Assembly: GCF_023091745.1 (NCBI RefSeq)
Contig: NC_068910.1
Location: forward strand, 53,121,272-53,185,271
Direction: 5' to 3'
Source: Budorcas taxicolor
Taxonomy: Eukaryota; Chordata; Mammalia; Artiodactyla; Bovidae
DNA: 64,000 nucleotides
Shown: positions 55,057 through 64,000 of the stretch, one piece after another
Layout: the number at the start of each line of letters is the position of its first letter
Position numbering within the stretch: position 1 is the first letter of the stretch
Notes under the pieces: generated by a model
The model's database searches: none
What the model was told of the DNA's origin: nothing
Seen by the model: the letters and a program-made list of their open reading frames with translations, nothing else
Translations under genes and position numbers: made by a program

Positions 55057-55207
55057 GTACGTGGCCTGGAACTTCCATGAGCTGCAGCCTGGACGGTACA
55101 ATTTCTCCGGGGACCATGATGTGGAACATTTCATTCAGCTGGCACATGAGCTGGGACTGCTGGTCATCCTGAGGCCTGGACCCTACATCTGTGCAGAGTG
55201 GGACATG
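55057..55207 (+). CDS. GLB1: GLB1 exon 3
   Basis: A 151-nt exon (phase 2 in, 0 out) completing codon 81 and encoding through M131. It contains Y82 and the sugar-binding segment GPYICAEW, with E128 corresponding to human E129 and lining the galactose site. The acceptor is TTTGACAG|GTACG and the donor ATG|GTGAGT. Residue 84 is alanine (YVAWNFHE) where I recall proline in human. No stops in frame. Confidence 0.97.
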
Positions 55208-55746
55208 GTGAGTGTGGCTAACCTGGCCTTGTCTGCCTGGTGTGTGGACAGATGGGGCTCTGGGGGAAAAGGAATGAAAGCGGTGTGGAAAAGTCTCATT
55301 CCAGATAGCATGGGCCTGTAGCTAAGAAAGCCCAGGTGTCTTTTACCTTAGGTAGTGGCCAGGCAGAGAGGAGCAGGGAGGGGTGAGAAGGCATGGGTCC
55401 TCCTCTTTGTGGTCACAGACAGAAGTCAGTGTCATCTGTTAAAAGCAGTTCATGAAGTGGCCTCTGTCTGCCCCACAGGGTAGATATGAGGTTCAGTGCA
55501 GTAATCTATAGAAAAATCTTTGATTCTCAAAACATTGCATTCATGCAGAGTGATCTTATTTTTTATTATGTTTACAATCTCTAATTGCCCTGAAAGTTAC
55601 AAACCAGAAAGCCTAGCTCAAATACCCATTCTCCATGACACATTTCTCCTTTACTCTCACTGCTAGTAGTAGTAATAATTTCTATCTCCCCTAAGACCTT
55701 AAAGTGGTTTCTTTTTTTAAATTTGTTTGCTGTTTCCCCATCCTAG

Positions 55747-55807
55747 GGAGGATTACCTGCTTGGCTATTGGAGAAAAAATCTATTGTTCTCCGTTCTTCA
55801 GATCCAG
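55747..55807 (+). CDS. GLB1: GLB1 exon 4
   Basis: A 61-nt exon (phase 0 in, 1 out) encoding GGLPAWLLEKKSIVLRSSDP and the first base of codon 152. The GGLPAWLL motif is typical of GH35 enzymes. The acceptor is ATCCTAG|GGA and the donor CCAG|GTGAGC. Recognised by frame continuity and family motif; too short to stand out as an open frame. Confidence 0.96.
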
Positions 55808-56264
55808 GTGAGCTGTTAGAGATGTTGTAAGAGAATTTAAGAAAGTTCAGATACTTTATATCCAAAGGGTCAGATACAATATTTCAAAGGCTGGGATACT
55901 CCTGGGTGAATGCTTCTGAGAGTTTAGTAAAAGTGTGGGTGTCCATCATTCTCCACCAGACACTGAGTGTGTCGGAAAGGATTGTTTGAACACCTCGACG
56001 AGATCTTGTCGATCCCTTGGTAACTCTTTGAATTAGCACTGGGCCCCATTTGCGGCTGACTGATTGACGTTAATGCTTTCTCTCCCTCCATTCTCAGTCT
56101 GCGACTTGATGGGGGATGACTCCCAGCTAACCAGAAGGGCAGATGTAGTTTCTGTGGTGGTGTCCCTGGATCTCTCTTCACCTACTTTTACAGAGTGATC
56201 TGTGAGTGATAGGTTTTTCCCTTATCTAGCTATAAACCCTGATCAGTCTGCAGGTCCTGATTTG

Positions 56265-56395
56265 CTGTATTTATTTTTTGCGGGCGTATAGTTGACTTAC
56301 AGTGTGGTGTGTACAGCACCGTGAATCAGTTATGCATATTTTTGAGATTCTTTTTCCATGTAGGTCATTGCAGGGTACTGAGTAGAGTTCTTAGC
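56265..56395 (-). mobile_element. L1 3' end fragment
   Basis: GCGTATAGTTGACTTACAGTG and TCATTGCAGGGTACTGAGTAG, reversed L1 3' UTR. Confidence 0.6.
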
Positions 56396-56978
56396 TGCAT
56401 TTCTGTCTTCTGAAGACTTCATTTCTCTTGGGGATGAAGCTGGTCATAAGAGCAGCTGACAATGATTAAATTTGCTGTATAAAAGGCTAGTACATTATGC
56501 TCTGTGTGGCTTTTCTTAGTGTACTACGCGCACGTTTTACACTGTTAGTATATTATTAGTGTTTTCCCACGTACTGTCTCATTTAATACTTATAGCAACT
56601 TTGTGAACTGCTTACTTATCCCCATTTGACAGTGTAAATGTATAGTTGATTAGAACTTAATTTTTTTTAAACTCAGCTGTGACAGAGAAGGACCCGTCAC
56701 TCAGTCGTTCAGGCAGATGTCTCCTGTGCCGCAGGCTTGTGGCCCTAGCAGCAGGGGCCGATACCAGGCACACTGGTCCTCCGAAGGCCCCGCTGAGCAG
56801 ACAACTCCAGGCAGGACAGCTTTTATCAGACTTGTAGTGCACGTGACACCCCTGTTTCAGAAGGTAGTGGTTGAATCAGTCTGTTCGATCTCTGCTGCCA
56901 GCCCCAGGATAATAGGGTGCATGGTGCCTCTTTGTAGAAAAAAGGTGTGTGATGGTGTTAAACCTGGTTGTTTTCCAG

Positions 56979-57073
56979 ATTACCTTGCGGCTGTGGACAA
57001 GTGGCTGGGGGTCCTTCTGCCCAAGATGAGGCCCCTCCTCTATAAGAACGGAGGCCCGATTATAACAGTGCAG
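56979..57073 (+). CDS. GLB1: GLB1 exon 5
   Basis: A 95-nt exon (phase 1 in, 0 out) encoding residues 152-183, DYLAAVDKWLGVLLPKM through GGPIITVQ. The last eight residues begin the GH35 signature, completed in exon 6. The acceptor is TTTTCCAG|ATT and the donor CAG|GTAATC. Residue 174 is lysine (LLYKNGG) where I recall glutamine in human. In the alternative frame used by the elastin-binding-protein splice form, this A changes a sense codon to TAA at 57043-57045. Confidence 0.97.
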
Positions 57074-57164
57074 GTAATCATGGAACCCGGGCTGGTAGGG
57101 GGGGTTTCCATTTATCCACACAGTATATGGGAGTGAAGCAGACGGGAGCCGCGTGTGACTATTT

Positions 57165-57365
57165 CTTTCTTTCTTTTTTAATTTTTAGAACTGAAGTGTA
57201 GTTGATTTGTTATGTTGTGTAAGTTTCAGGTGTCCGGCAACATCATTCGGTTTTATATACGGATATAAATTCTTTTCCATTATAGGTTATTACAAGATGT
57301 TGAATATAGTTCCCTGGGCTCTACAGCCCAGGTCCTTGCTGTTTATCCTCCTATGTCCTTCTCTA
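57165..57365 (-). mobile_element. L1 3' end fragment
   Basis: GAACTGAAGTGTAGTTGATT and GTTATTACAAGATGTTGAAT, reversed L1 3' UTR, about 90 bp after GLB1 exon 5. Confidence 0.7.
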
Positions 57366-57892
57366 AGAGGCAATGCCACAGACGGTACTTTGATTTGAAT
57401 TGCATTTTGAGGGGGCTTTACCATTTTTGAATGCCCACTTTGGTGTCTGTATCGCCTCGGTCGTCGGTTCCCATGGGTGTGGAAAGAGGATGCGGTGAGC
57501 TGGGGCCGCTGTGTTTTTCTCTCCCACTTCCTGCGCTCACCTTCCTTCTTCCATGTGTTTTTCTCTTGCAGTGACTGGTAGAAGGAGGATTGTGTCATAT
57601 GGCAAGGGTGTCCCAAGAGAAAGATCAGTTCACGTGACCTGCAGTGATTTTCGATGTTTGTGAAATGACTTAAGTCAAACAAAACCATGTTTGTTGGTCA
57701 TTTTGCAAGGGTTCTCTTATTGCAGAGAGTATGTTATGTAAAACTGGCTGTGTCCCGGACCAGCATGGGATGTGTGCAGCTCTCCCTAGGGGAATGTGGG
57801 CCAGCACTTGGGACCCGCACTGTTCACTGTCTGCAGGGATGGTCATTGTGGGGAGGGAGCCTGGCCACTTCTGTGCACTTAAGATACAGGCT

Positions 57893-58035
57893 GTAAGGGG
57901 CTTCGTGGCGGTCCAGTGGTTAGGACTCTGCACTGTCACTGCTGTGGCCTGGGTTCACCCCCTGGTCAGGGAACTAAGATCCCACAAGCTGTGTGGGATA
58001 GCCCCCCTCCCCCCAAAAAACCTAACAAATAAATA
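57893..58035 (+). mobile_element. CHR-type SINE
   Basis: GGGGCTTCGTGGCGGTCCAG to TAAGATCCCACAAGCTGTG and an A-rich tail. Confidence 0.88.
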
Positions 58036-58184
58036 TGTAGGTTGCAACAAGAGGGCTGGGCTGACCAGGGTGCCTGTTCTGACATTGCGTGGTGGAGAAA
58101 GGCCAGGCTGCTATTCCCAGAGGGATGTACTGCTGGTAGCATTCATTGCCCCCCACCTGTCCTGAGTCTGTACCAGTTAAGCTT

Positions 58185-59178
58185 CAGTTCAGTTCAGATC
58201 AGTCGCTCACTTGTGTCCAGCTCTTTGCAACCCTATGAATTGCAGCACGCCAGGCCTCCTTGTCTATCACCAACTCCTGGAGTTCACTCAAATCCATGTC
58301 CATCGAGTCGGTGATGCCATCCAGCCATCTCATCCTCTGTCGACCCTTTCTGCTCCTGCCCCCAATCCCTCCCAGCATCAGAGTCTTTTCCAATGAGTCA
58401 ACTCTTCACATCAGGTGGCCAAAGTACTGGAGTTTCAGCTTCAGCATCAGCCCTTCCAATGAATACCCAGGACTGATTTCCTTTAGGATGGACTGGTTGG
58501 ATCTCCTTGCAGTCCAGGGGACTCTCAAGAGTCTTCTCCAACACCACAGTTCAAAAGCATCAATTCTTCGGCGCTCAGCTTTCTTCACAGTCCAACTCTC
58601 ACATCCATACATGACCACTGGAAAAACCATAGCCTTGACTAGATAGACCTTTGTTGGCAAAGTAATGTCTCTGCTTTTTAATATGCTATCTAGGTTGGTC
58701 GTAACTTTCCTTCCAAGGAGTAAGTGTCTTTTAATTTCATGGCTGCAGTCACCATCTGCAGATGAGAATACCAGACCACCTAACCTGGGTCTTGAGAAAC
58801 CTGTATGCAGGTCAGGAAGCAACAGTTAGAACTGGACATGGAACAACAGACTGGATCCAAATAGGCAAAGGAGTACGTCAAGGCTGTATATTGTCACCCT
58901 GCTTATTTAACTTCTATGCAGAGTACATCATGAGAAACGCTGGGCTGGAAGAAGCACAAGCTGGAATCAAGATTGCAGGGAGAAATATCAATAACCTCAG
59001 ATATGCAGATGACACCACCCTTATGGCAGAAAGTGAAGAGGAACTAAAAAGCCTCTTGATGAAAGTGAAAGAGGAGAGTGAAAAAGTTGTCTTAGAGCTC
59101 AACATTCAGAAAACGAAGCTCATGGCATCCGGTCCCATCACTTCCTGGCAGATAGATGGGGAGACAGTGGACACAGTG
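58185..59178 (-). mobile_element. BovB LINE with 5' inversion
   Basis: The 3' part (58185-58762) is reversed, while the adjoining upstream part (58763-59178) is forward and keeps an open RT segment with an intact YADD box (59002-59013). The two parts are neighbours in the element. AAGCTT flanks both ends (58179-58184 and 59179-59184). Confidence 0.93.
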
Positions 59179-59304
59179 AAGCTTATCGGAGCCCGTTTTC
59201 CTATATGACGATTTCAAGGCTGAAGCTGGATGTGTCTGCCTAGCTGCATCTTCCTCCTTCCTCGTGACCTCAGGTTCTCCTCAGTTTCCACTGTTTTTCA
59301 GTTT

Positions 59305-59526
59305 GTTGTTATTGTTGTTTAGTTGCTCAGGCACGTCTGACTCTTTGTGACCCCATGGACTGTAGCCCACCAGGTTCCTCTGTCCATGGGATTCCCCAGG
59401 CAAGAAGACTGGAGTAGGTAGCCATTTCCTCCTCCAGGGGATCTTCCCAACCCAGAGATCAAACGTCTCTTGCGTCTCCAGCATTGACAGGCATATTCTT
59501 TACCATTAAGCCACCTGGAAAGCCCT
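59305..59526 (-). mobile_element. Bov-tA SINE
   Basis: GTTGTTTAGTTGCTCAGGCA to TTACCATTAAGCCACCTGG. Confidence 0.9.
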
Positions 59527-59544
59527 TTGCTTCTAAGTCACTTA

Positions 59545-59732
59545 AAAAAAAAATTATGTATTTACTGGGTTGTACTGGGTCTTAGTTGCACCCTGCAGGA
59601 TCTTCAGTTGCAGCATGCTAACTCTTCGTTGGGGCATATGGGATCTAGTTCCCTGAGCAGGGATCACACACCCAGGCCTCCTGCATTGGGAGCAAGGGGT
59701 ATTAGCCACCGGACCCCCAGGGAAGTCCCCCC
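59545..59732 (-). mobile_element. CHR-type SINE
   Basis: ACTGGGTTGTACTGGGTCTT to GCCACCGGACCCCCAGGGAA. Confidence 0.85.
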
Positions 59733-59802
59733 TAAATCACTTTCAATTTTCACTCACAAGTTTTCTGTATCTTTTGGTTATTGAAAGCCACTAAAATGTC
59801 AT

Positions 59803-59940
59803 CCCTGGAGAAGGGAATGGCAGTCCACTCCAGTATTCTTGCCTGGAGAATTCCACGGACAGAGGAGCCTGGCGGGCCACAGTCCCTGGAGTAGCACAGA
59901 GCTGGACACGACTGAGTGACTGACACTTTCACTCTCACTT
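59803..59940 (+). mobile_element. Bov-A SINE body
   Basis: CTGGAGAAGGGAATGGCAGT to GCTGGACACGACTGAGTGAC with a CTTTCAC tail. Confidence 0.88.
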
Positions 59941-60278
59941 TAAAAATGTCTTCAGATACGAACTCTGCACAGGAGAGCAAAGTTGACTGATATAGAGGGG
60001 TGGACGGTGGGCGTGTTTCCTCCTGTATCCATCCCTGGCAACCTCAGGTGACATGAACTTAACTGTGGGTCCTGCCAGGGGACTCAGTTCCCTCCTCTTT
60101 CTTCTCCCCACATCTCTCTGTCTGCTCAAATCCCAGCTAATCCTTTTGCCCCTTGGTAATCAGGAATGGGGGCCTTCTACCCTACAACCTAATTTGTGGG
60201 GCACTCGTCATGAGGGATCCCCTGTTTACACCTGTTGTTTTGGAAGGTCAACAACTGAAAACATCTTTGTTGCTTTAC

Positions 60279-61600
60279 AGTAAATCCCCTATGTATGAAC
60301 GAGGTTCATTCCAAGAGCACGTTCCTAAGTCTCATTTGTTCCTAAGTCCAACAAAGTTAGCCCAAGTACCCAACTAACACAATTGGCTATATGGTGCTGT
60401 ACTATAAGAAGTTTATAATACTTTCCACACAAATACTACATTAAAAAAAAAAACACACAAAAAAGAAGACATTTTTAATCTTACAGTACAGTGCAACAAC
60501 TGGGACACGGGGGTTGGCATCAAGCGAACAGGCAAGAAGAGCAACTGACTGGAGGAGGGAGACGAGGTTGGAGACGGTAGAGCTGAAGAATCGTCGGCAA
60601 CGGGGCAGAGTACAGGCTTTGATTGCATCCACGCCTGATGTTGACGGTAGAGGTTCTGGTTCCTTGCTGGATCAATTCTGTCTGTTATTGTTCAGTTGCT
60701 CAGTCATGTCCGACTCTCTGTGACCCCATAGACTGCAGCACTCCAGGTTCCCTGTCTTTCACCATCTCTTGGAATTTGCTCAAATTCATGTCCATTGTGT
60801 TGGTGATGCCACCCAACGATCTCCTCCTCTGTCGCCTCCTTCTCCTCCTGCCTTCAATCTTTTCCAGTATCAGGACCTTTTCCAGTAAGTCGGCTCTTTG
60901 CATCAGGTGGCCAAAGTGTTGGAGCTTTAGTTTCAGCCTCAGTGCTTCCAGTGAATATTCTGGGTTGATTTCCTTTAGGATTGACTGGTTTGATCTTCTT
61001 GCTGTCCAAGGGACTCTCAAGAGTCTTCTTCAGGATCACAGTTTGAAAGCATCAGTTCTTTGGTGCTCAGCCTTCTTTATGGTCCAACTCTCACATCTGT
61101 ACATGACTACTGGAAAAAACCATAACTTTGACTATACAAACCTTTGTCAGCAAAGGAATATCTCTGCCTTTCAACACTGTCTAGGTTTGTCAAACAATTC
61201 TGTCTACCCTCTTGGGAAATGATCCAATGATATCTAGGTCGTTGCTCTTTTTTTCTCGTCATAAATGACAATGGTAGCCCTGGATTGCATTCTGAACAGC
61301 TCCTGCAGTCTTTGTGAACTGTTCTACATTTGGGTCCCATGCGTCAAAACCTAACAGACAGTGGCTCCTCAAATAAAGCAAATCCCCTTGCCATTTCCCT
61401 GCATTGTGAATCTTTTCGGTCCTTCAGTTTCTTCCTCTTCCTCTTGCTTCTCTTCATCCTTTCTCTGGGCACATTCACATCTGTGATAGTTCACAACTTG
61501 AAGGTTCGTATGTAGGGGACTTAGGAGCTTACAGGGTGAGATAACTATCCTGGAGCAAGTATCTGCGAGCTGCAGTAGGGGCCCCCTGCCCACTGCGGTA
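60279..61600 (-). pseudogene. Tigger-like (TcMar) DNA transposon relic, transposase remains
   Basis: One end starts at a TA (TACAGTAAATCCCCTATG). The minus strand at 61230-61500 encodes decayed pieces resembling the C-terminus of Tigger-type transposases (EEEEETEGPKRFTMQG; QNCLTNLDSV is BovB-derived and not part of it). Frameshifts and a BovB insertion (60680-61200) break the frame, so it is a dead copy. The family name is my best judgement. Confidence 0.5.
60680..61200 (-). mobile_element. BovB LINE 3' fragment inside the Tigger-like relic
   Basis: GTTCAGTTGCTCAGTCATGT through AAGGAATATCTCTGCCTTTC. Confidence 0.9.
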
Positions 61601-62384
61601 AATCAGTGCCATTGGCACACGGCCATTCATGCATTGTCTAGGGTTCCCGGGCACCACGAGTACGGCCCCAAAGCCCCTGGTGTTCACTGTCTGGCCCTTA
61701 ACTGATGAAGTTAGCAAACTCCTGCTCTAGAAAAATCAGTGTTCCTCGAAATCTCACTTCGACTTCTTCTGTGTGTCTTTCAAGCCCTTTTCTGTATGTT
61801 TCTCCTCTCACCTGCCCCGCCTCTCCTCTCTCCTCCTTGGCAATGATAGAGAACTTGAATATACGCTTTGTTGCCAGCATTTTGAGCCCTCACAAGATGC
61901 CAGGGGCCATGTATCGGCTCAGGGACTCCTCGTGCAGCCCAGTGGGGAAGGCACACTCACCTCTGACAGACAGAGACAGTTTACACGTGGAGCCACATGG
62001 ATGAGAAGAGGCAGAGCTGAGATTTGCACGAGGACTCTTGGGCCTTTGATGTCTGTGCCTGCGACCGCAGCGCTGAGCTGTCTTGCCAATGTGGAGCTTT
62101 TCTCTCTTTCTCTAAAAAGCAAACCAAATTATGTGTATGCATGAATTACAATCCTGTTTAAAATACCCTCCTATATTTTACTGTAATATAGTGATGTTAA
62201 TGGATAAACGAGGCTTGAAAAAGTAAGTGAAGATCAACAATGTCAGCTTGGGCGTGGCCAGAAAAGAACTCAGAGTGCAGAGGCTGTGAGCCCACTTTGT
62301 TGCTAGAGCTGACCTTAAAGTTAGCTCTGAACTTCTTGGCAGCCAGATGATGAAGGAAGACACAGCCATATAAGTACCTGTTTT

Positions 62385-62507
62385 TTTTCCTTTTTGGCTG
62401 TGTTGTGCAGCCTGTGGGATCTTAGTTCCCCGACCAGGGATTGAACCTGTGCCCCCTGCGTTGGGAGCACAGAGTCTTCAGCACGGGACCACCAGGGATG
62501 TCCCTGT
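62385..62507 (-). mobile_element. CHR-type SINE
   Basis: TTTCCTTTTTGGCTGTGTTG to ACGGGACCACCAGGGATGTC. Confidence 0.88.
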
Positions 62508-62614
62508 AAATAGCTCTTAATTAAAAGGAGGAAAAAGAAAATGAGGGGGAATGTACCTTGCCTCCCAGCTTCCCTCAGGCTGGACACCTGTTTTCCGGGG
62601 GCTCACGGTTTCTT

Positions 62615-62850
62615 TTTCTTTTAACTTTATATTTTGTATTGGAGTTTCTAACAATTACTAGCAATGTTGTGATAGTTTCAGATGCTCAGCAAAGGGACTG
62701 AGATATACATGGATCCATTCTCCCCTGCCAGCCAGGCTGCCACATAACACTGAGCAGACTTCCCTGTGCTGTACAGCAGGTCTTTCTTGGTTATCCATTT
62801 TAAATATAGTAGTGCATACGTGCTAATCCCAAACTCCCTAAGTATCCCTT
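62615..62850 (-). mobile_element. L1 3' end fragment
   Basis: TTATATTTTGTATTGGAGTT, ATGTTGTGATAGTTTCAGAT and TTCCCTGTGCTGTACAGCAG. Confidence 0.7.
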
Positions 62851-63552
62851 CTTGGGGGGGCGTTCGGTTTCCTGTGCTCATATTCAAAGACAACGTATTC
62901 CTTCTATCACAGAAGTTTGTTTTGTGTTGTATGCCAGTTGAAATTTTTATGTTTGGGCAATTTTTAAATTTTGGTAAACTTGTGAGCTGTAACACACACA
63001 CATGAATGTGCAGTGAATGAAGCACTGTGGAGAGAACAGCCACAGAATGACCACCCAGGATGGGAAATGGTCTGTGACCAGGACCCTAGAAGCTTCCTGA
63101 TCGTGCTCTGCTTTTTCTCACTGTCCTGACTTTCATGACCATCAGCTTCGTGCTTTTTTTTTACACTTCTACCAACCAACTATCCTCACACCCACACTTA
63201 CAGTTTGGTTTTAATTGGTTTGGATTTTCTGTTTGGGAAGTTGTATTATGTGTATTTTTTTTAGCATCATGCTTCCTTCATTAAACTCTATAGCTCTAAG
63301 ATTTTTTTAAATATTTATTGATTTATTCATTTGGCTGCATTGGGTCTTACTTGTGACTCACAGGCTTAGGTTTTTATGCTGAGTTGCTCTTTGGAAAATG
63401 AGTTTTGAGGATCAAGTGTAGGAGATATTTAGGGGGAGGGGACCACTAAGCGTCATCATCTCAGAGAGGCTTGGGGAGTTTCTCCAAACAACAGTTTGCC
63501 TTAGAACGTTGGAGTCTTGATTTCTTTCCCCTCCTCTTTTTTAAACTTGCAG

Positions 63553-63733
63553 GTTGAAAATGAATATGGCAGCTACTATTCCTGTGATTACGACTACTTG
63601 CGTTTCCTGCAGAAGCGTTTCCACGACCACCTGGGTGAGGACGTGCTTCTGTTCACCACGGACGGGGTGAATGAGAAGTTCCTGCAGTGCGGGGCGCTCC
63701 AGGGGCTCTACACCACCGTGGACTTCAGTGCAG
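63553..63733 (+). CDS. GLB1: GLB1 exon 6 (carries the acid/base glutamate)
   Basis: A 181-nt exon (phase 0 in, 1 out) encoding residues 184-244, starting VENEYGSYYSCDYDYLRF. With exon 5 it completes the GH35 signature GGPIITVQVENEY. E187 (codon 63562-63564) corresponds to human E188, the proton donor. The segment LLFTTDG and the helix GALQGLYTTVDF follow. The acceptor is CTTGCAG|GTT and the donor GCAG|GTTGGT. Exon 7 onward, including the nucleophile glutamate, is outside the window. Confidence 0.97.
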
Positions 63734-64000
63734 GTTGGTGTCTGCAGAAACCCAGCTCAGCGGGCAGATCTGGGCCTTTTACTCAGTCAGTTGCTCTAAG
63801 CAGCTATTGTTTAAGTGGCATGGGCATATTGAATAGGATTTCCCAAATTTTCCTTTATTTGTAATGGTAAAATAGAATACCTGATAAAGCACCCCTTGGT
63901 GGCACAGATGGTTTGATGTCAGCTGAGTTGGCCCTTAGGACACAAGCTGTGTTTCCAGCCCTGGCAGAGCTGGCTGCAGCCTGGAGTCCTGTTTTCTTAG
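63734..64000 (+). other. GLB1: GLB1 intron 6 (partial)
   Basis: Begins GTTGGT and runs to the window edge. A weak SINE-head resemblance is at 63890-63915. Nothing else recognised. Confidence 0.7.

Larger units (their letters stand above)
55208..56978 (+). other. GLB1: GLB1 introns 3 and 4
   Basis: Intron 3 (55208-55746) shows nothing notable. Intron 4 (55808-56978) contains a short reverse L1 3' fragment at about 56265-56395; the remainder looks single-copy. Exon 4 separates the two. Confidence 0.85.
57074..63552 (+). other. GLB1: GLB1 intron 5
   Basis: A 6.5 kb intron holding an inverted BovB copy, a Tigger-like relic broken by a second BovB, several SINEs and short L1 tails. Single-copy-looking parts are 57365-57895, 58035-58180, 59940-60278, 61620-62380 and 62850-63552. 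No exon or RNA gene recognised. Confidence 0.85.

Overview
This is mammalian nuclear DNA from a ruminant, most likely a bovid. The evidence is the very dense load of ruminant repeats: BovB (RTE) LINE fragments, Bov-tA and Bov-A2 SINEs, CHR-type tRNA-derived SINEs and L1 pieces. The genes are intron-split orthologues of human 3p22.3 genes. The species cannot be fixed from sequence alone.

Layout. At the left, on the minus strand, lie the first three coding exons of CRTAP (cartilage-associated protein): exon 1 at 12213-12683, exon 2 at 8249-8398, exon 3 at 2681-2852. The remaining exons are beyond the left edge. A 15 kb repeat-rich intergenic region (12.9-27.5 kb) follows, holding no recognisable gene but a well-preserved solo LTR at 25184-25696. 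At 27.6-28.6 kb is a CpG island with the promoter and first exon of GLB1 (lysosomal acid beta-galactosidase), plus strand. GLB1 exons 2-6 are at 53228-53397, 55057-55207, 55747-55807, 56979-57073 and 63553-63733; the rest is off the right edge. Inside the 25.4 kb first intron of GLB1, on the same strand, is the uninterrupted coding sequence of TMPPE (30013-31347), a multi-pass membrane metallophosphoesterase. CRTAP and GLB1 are therefore divergent and TMPPE is nested, as I recall the human locus.

Functions. CRTAP is the non-catalytic partner in the ER prolyl 3-hydroxylation complex for fibrillar collagen. GLB1 removes terminal beta-galactose from GM1 ganglioside and other glycoconjugates in the lysosome. 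TMPPE has the motifs of a metal-dependent phosphoesterase but its substrate is not known to me. Exon lengths and phases in CRTAP and GLB1 give continuous open frames across every junction, and all splice sites are usable. CRTAP intron 1 has a GC donor.

Most of the window is repeat. No CRISPR, operon or otherwise new multi-gene system is present. The observations most worth checking are: an in-frame stop in the alternative frame of GLB1 exon 5 that would truncate the elastin-binding-protein splice form; a perfect 35-bp hairpin in the probable TMPPE 3' UTR; a BovB copy with a clean 5' inversion and matching flanks; the solo LTR with a 4-bp target duplication; and an L1 that reaches to about 12 bp from the CRTAP exon 3 acceptor.
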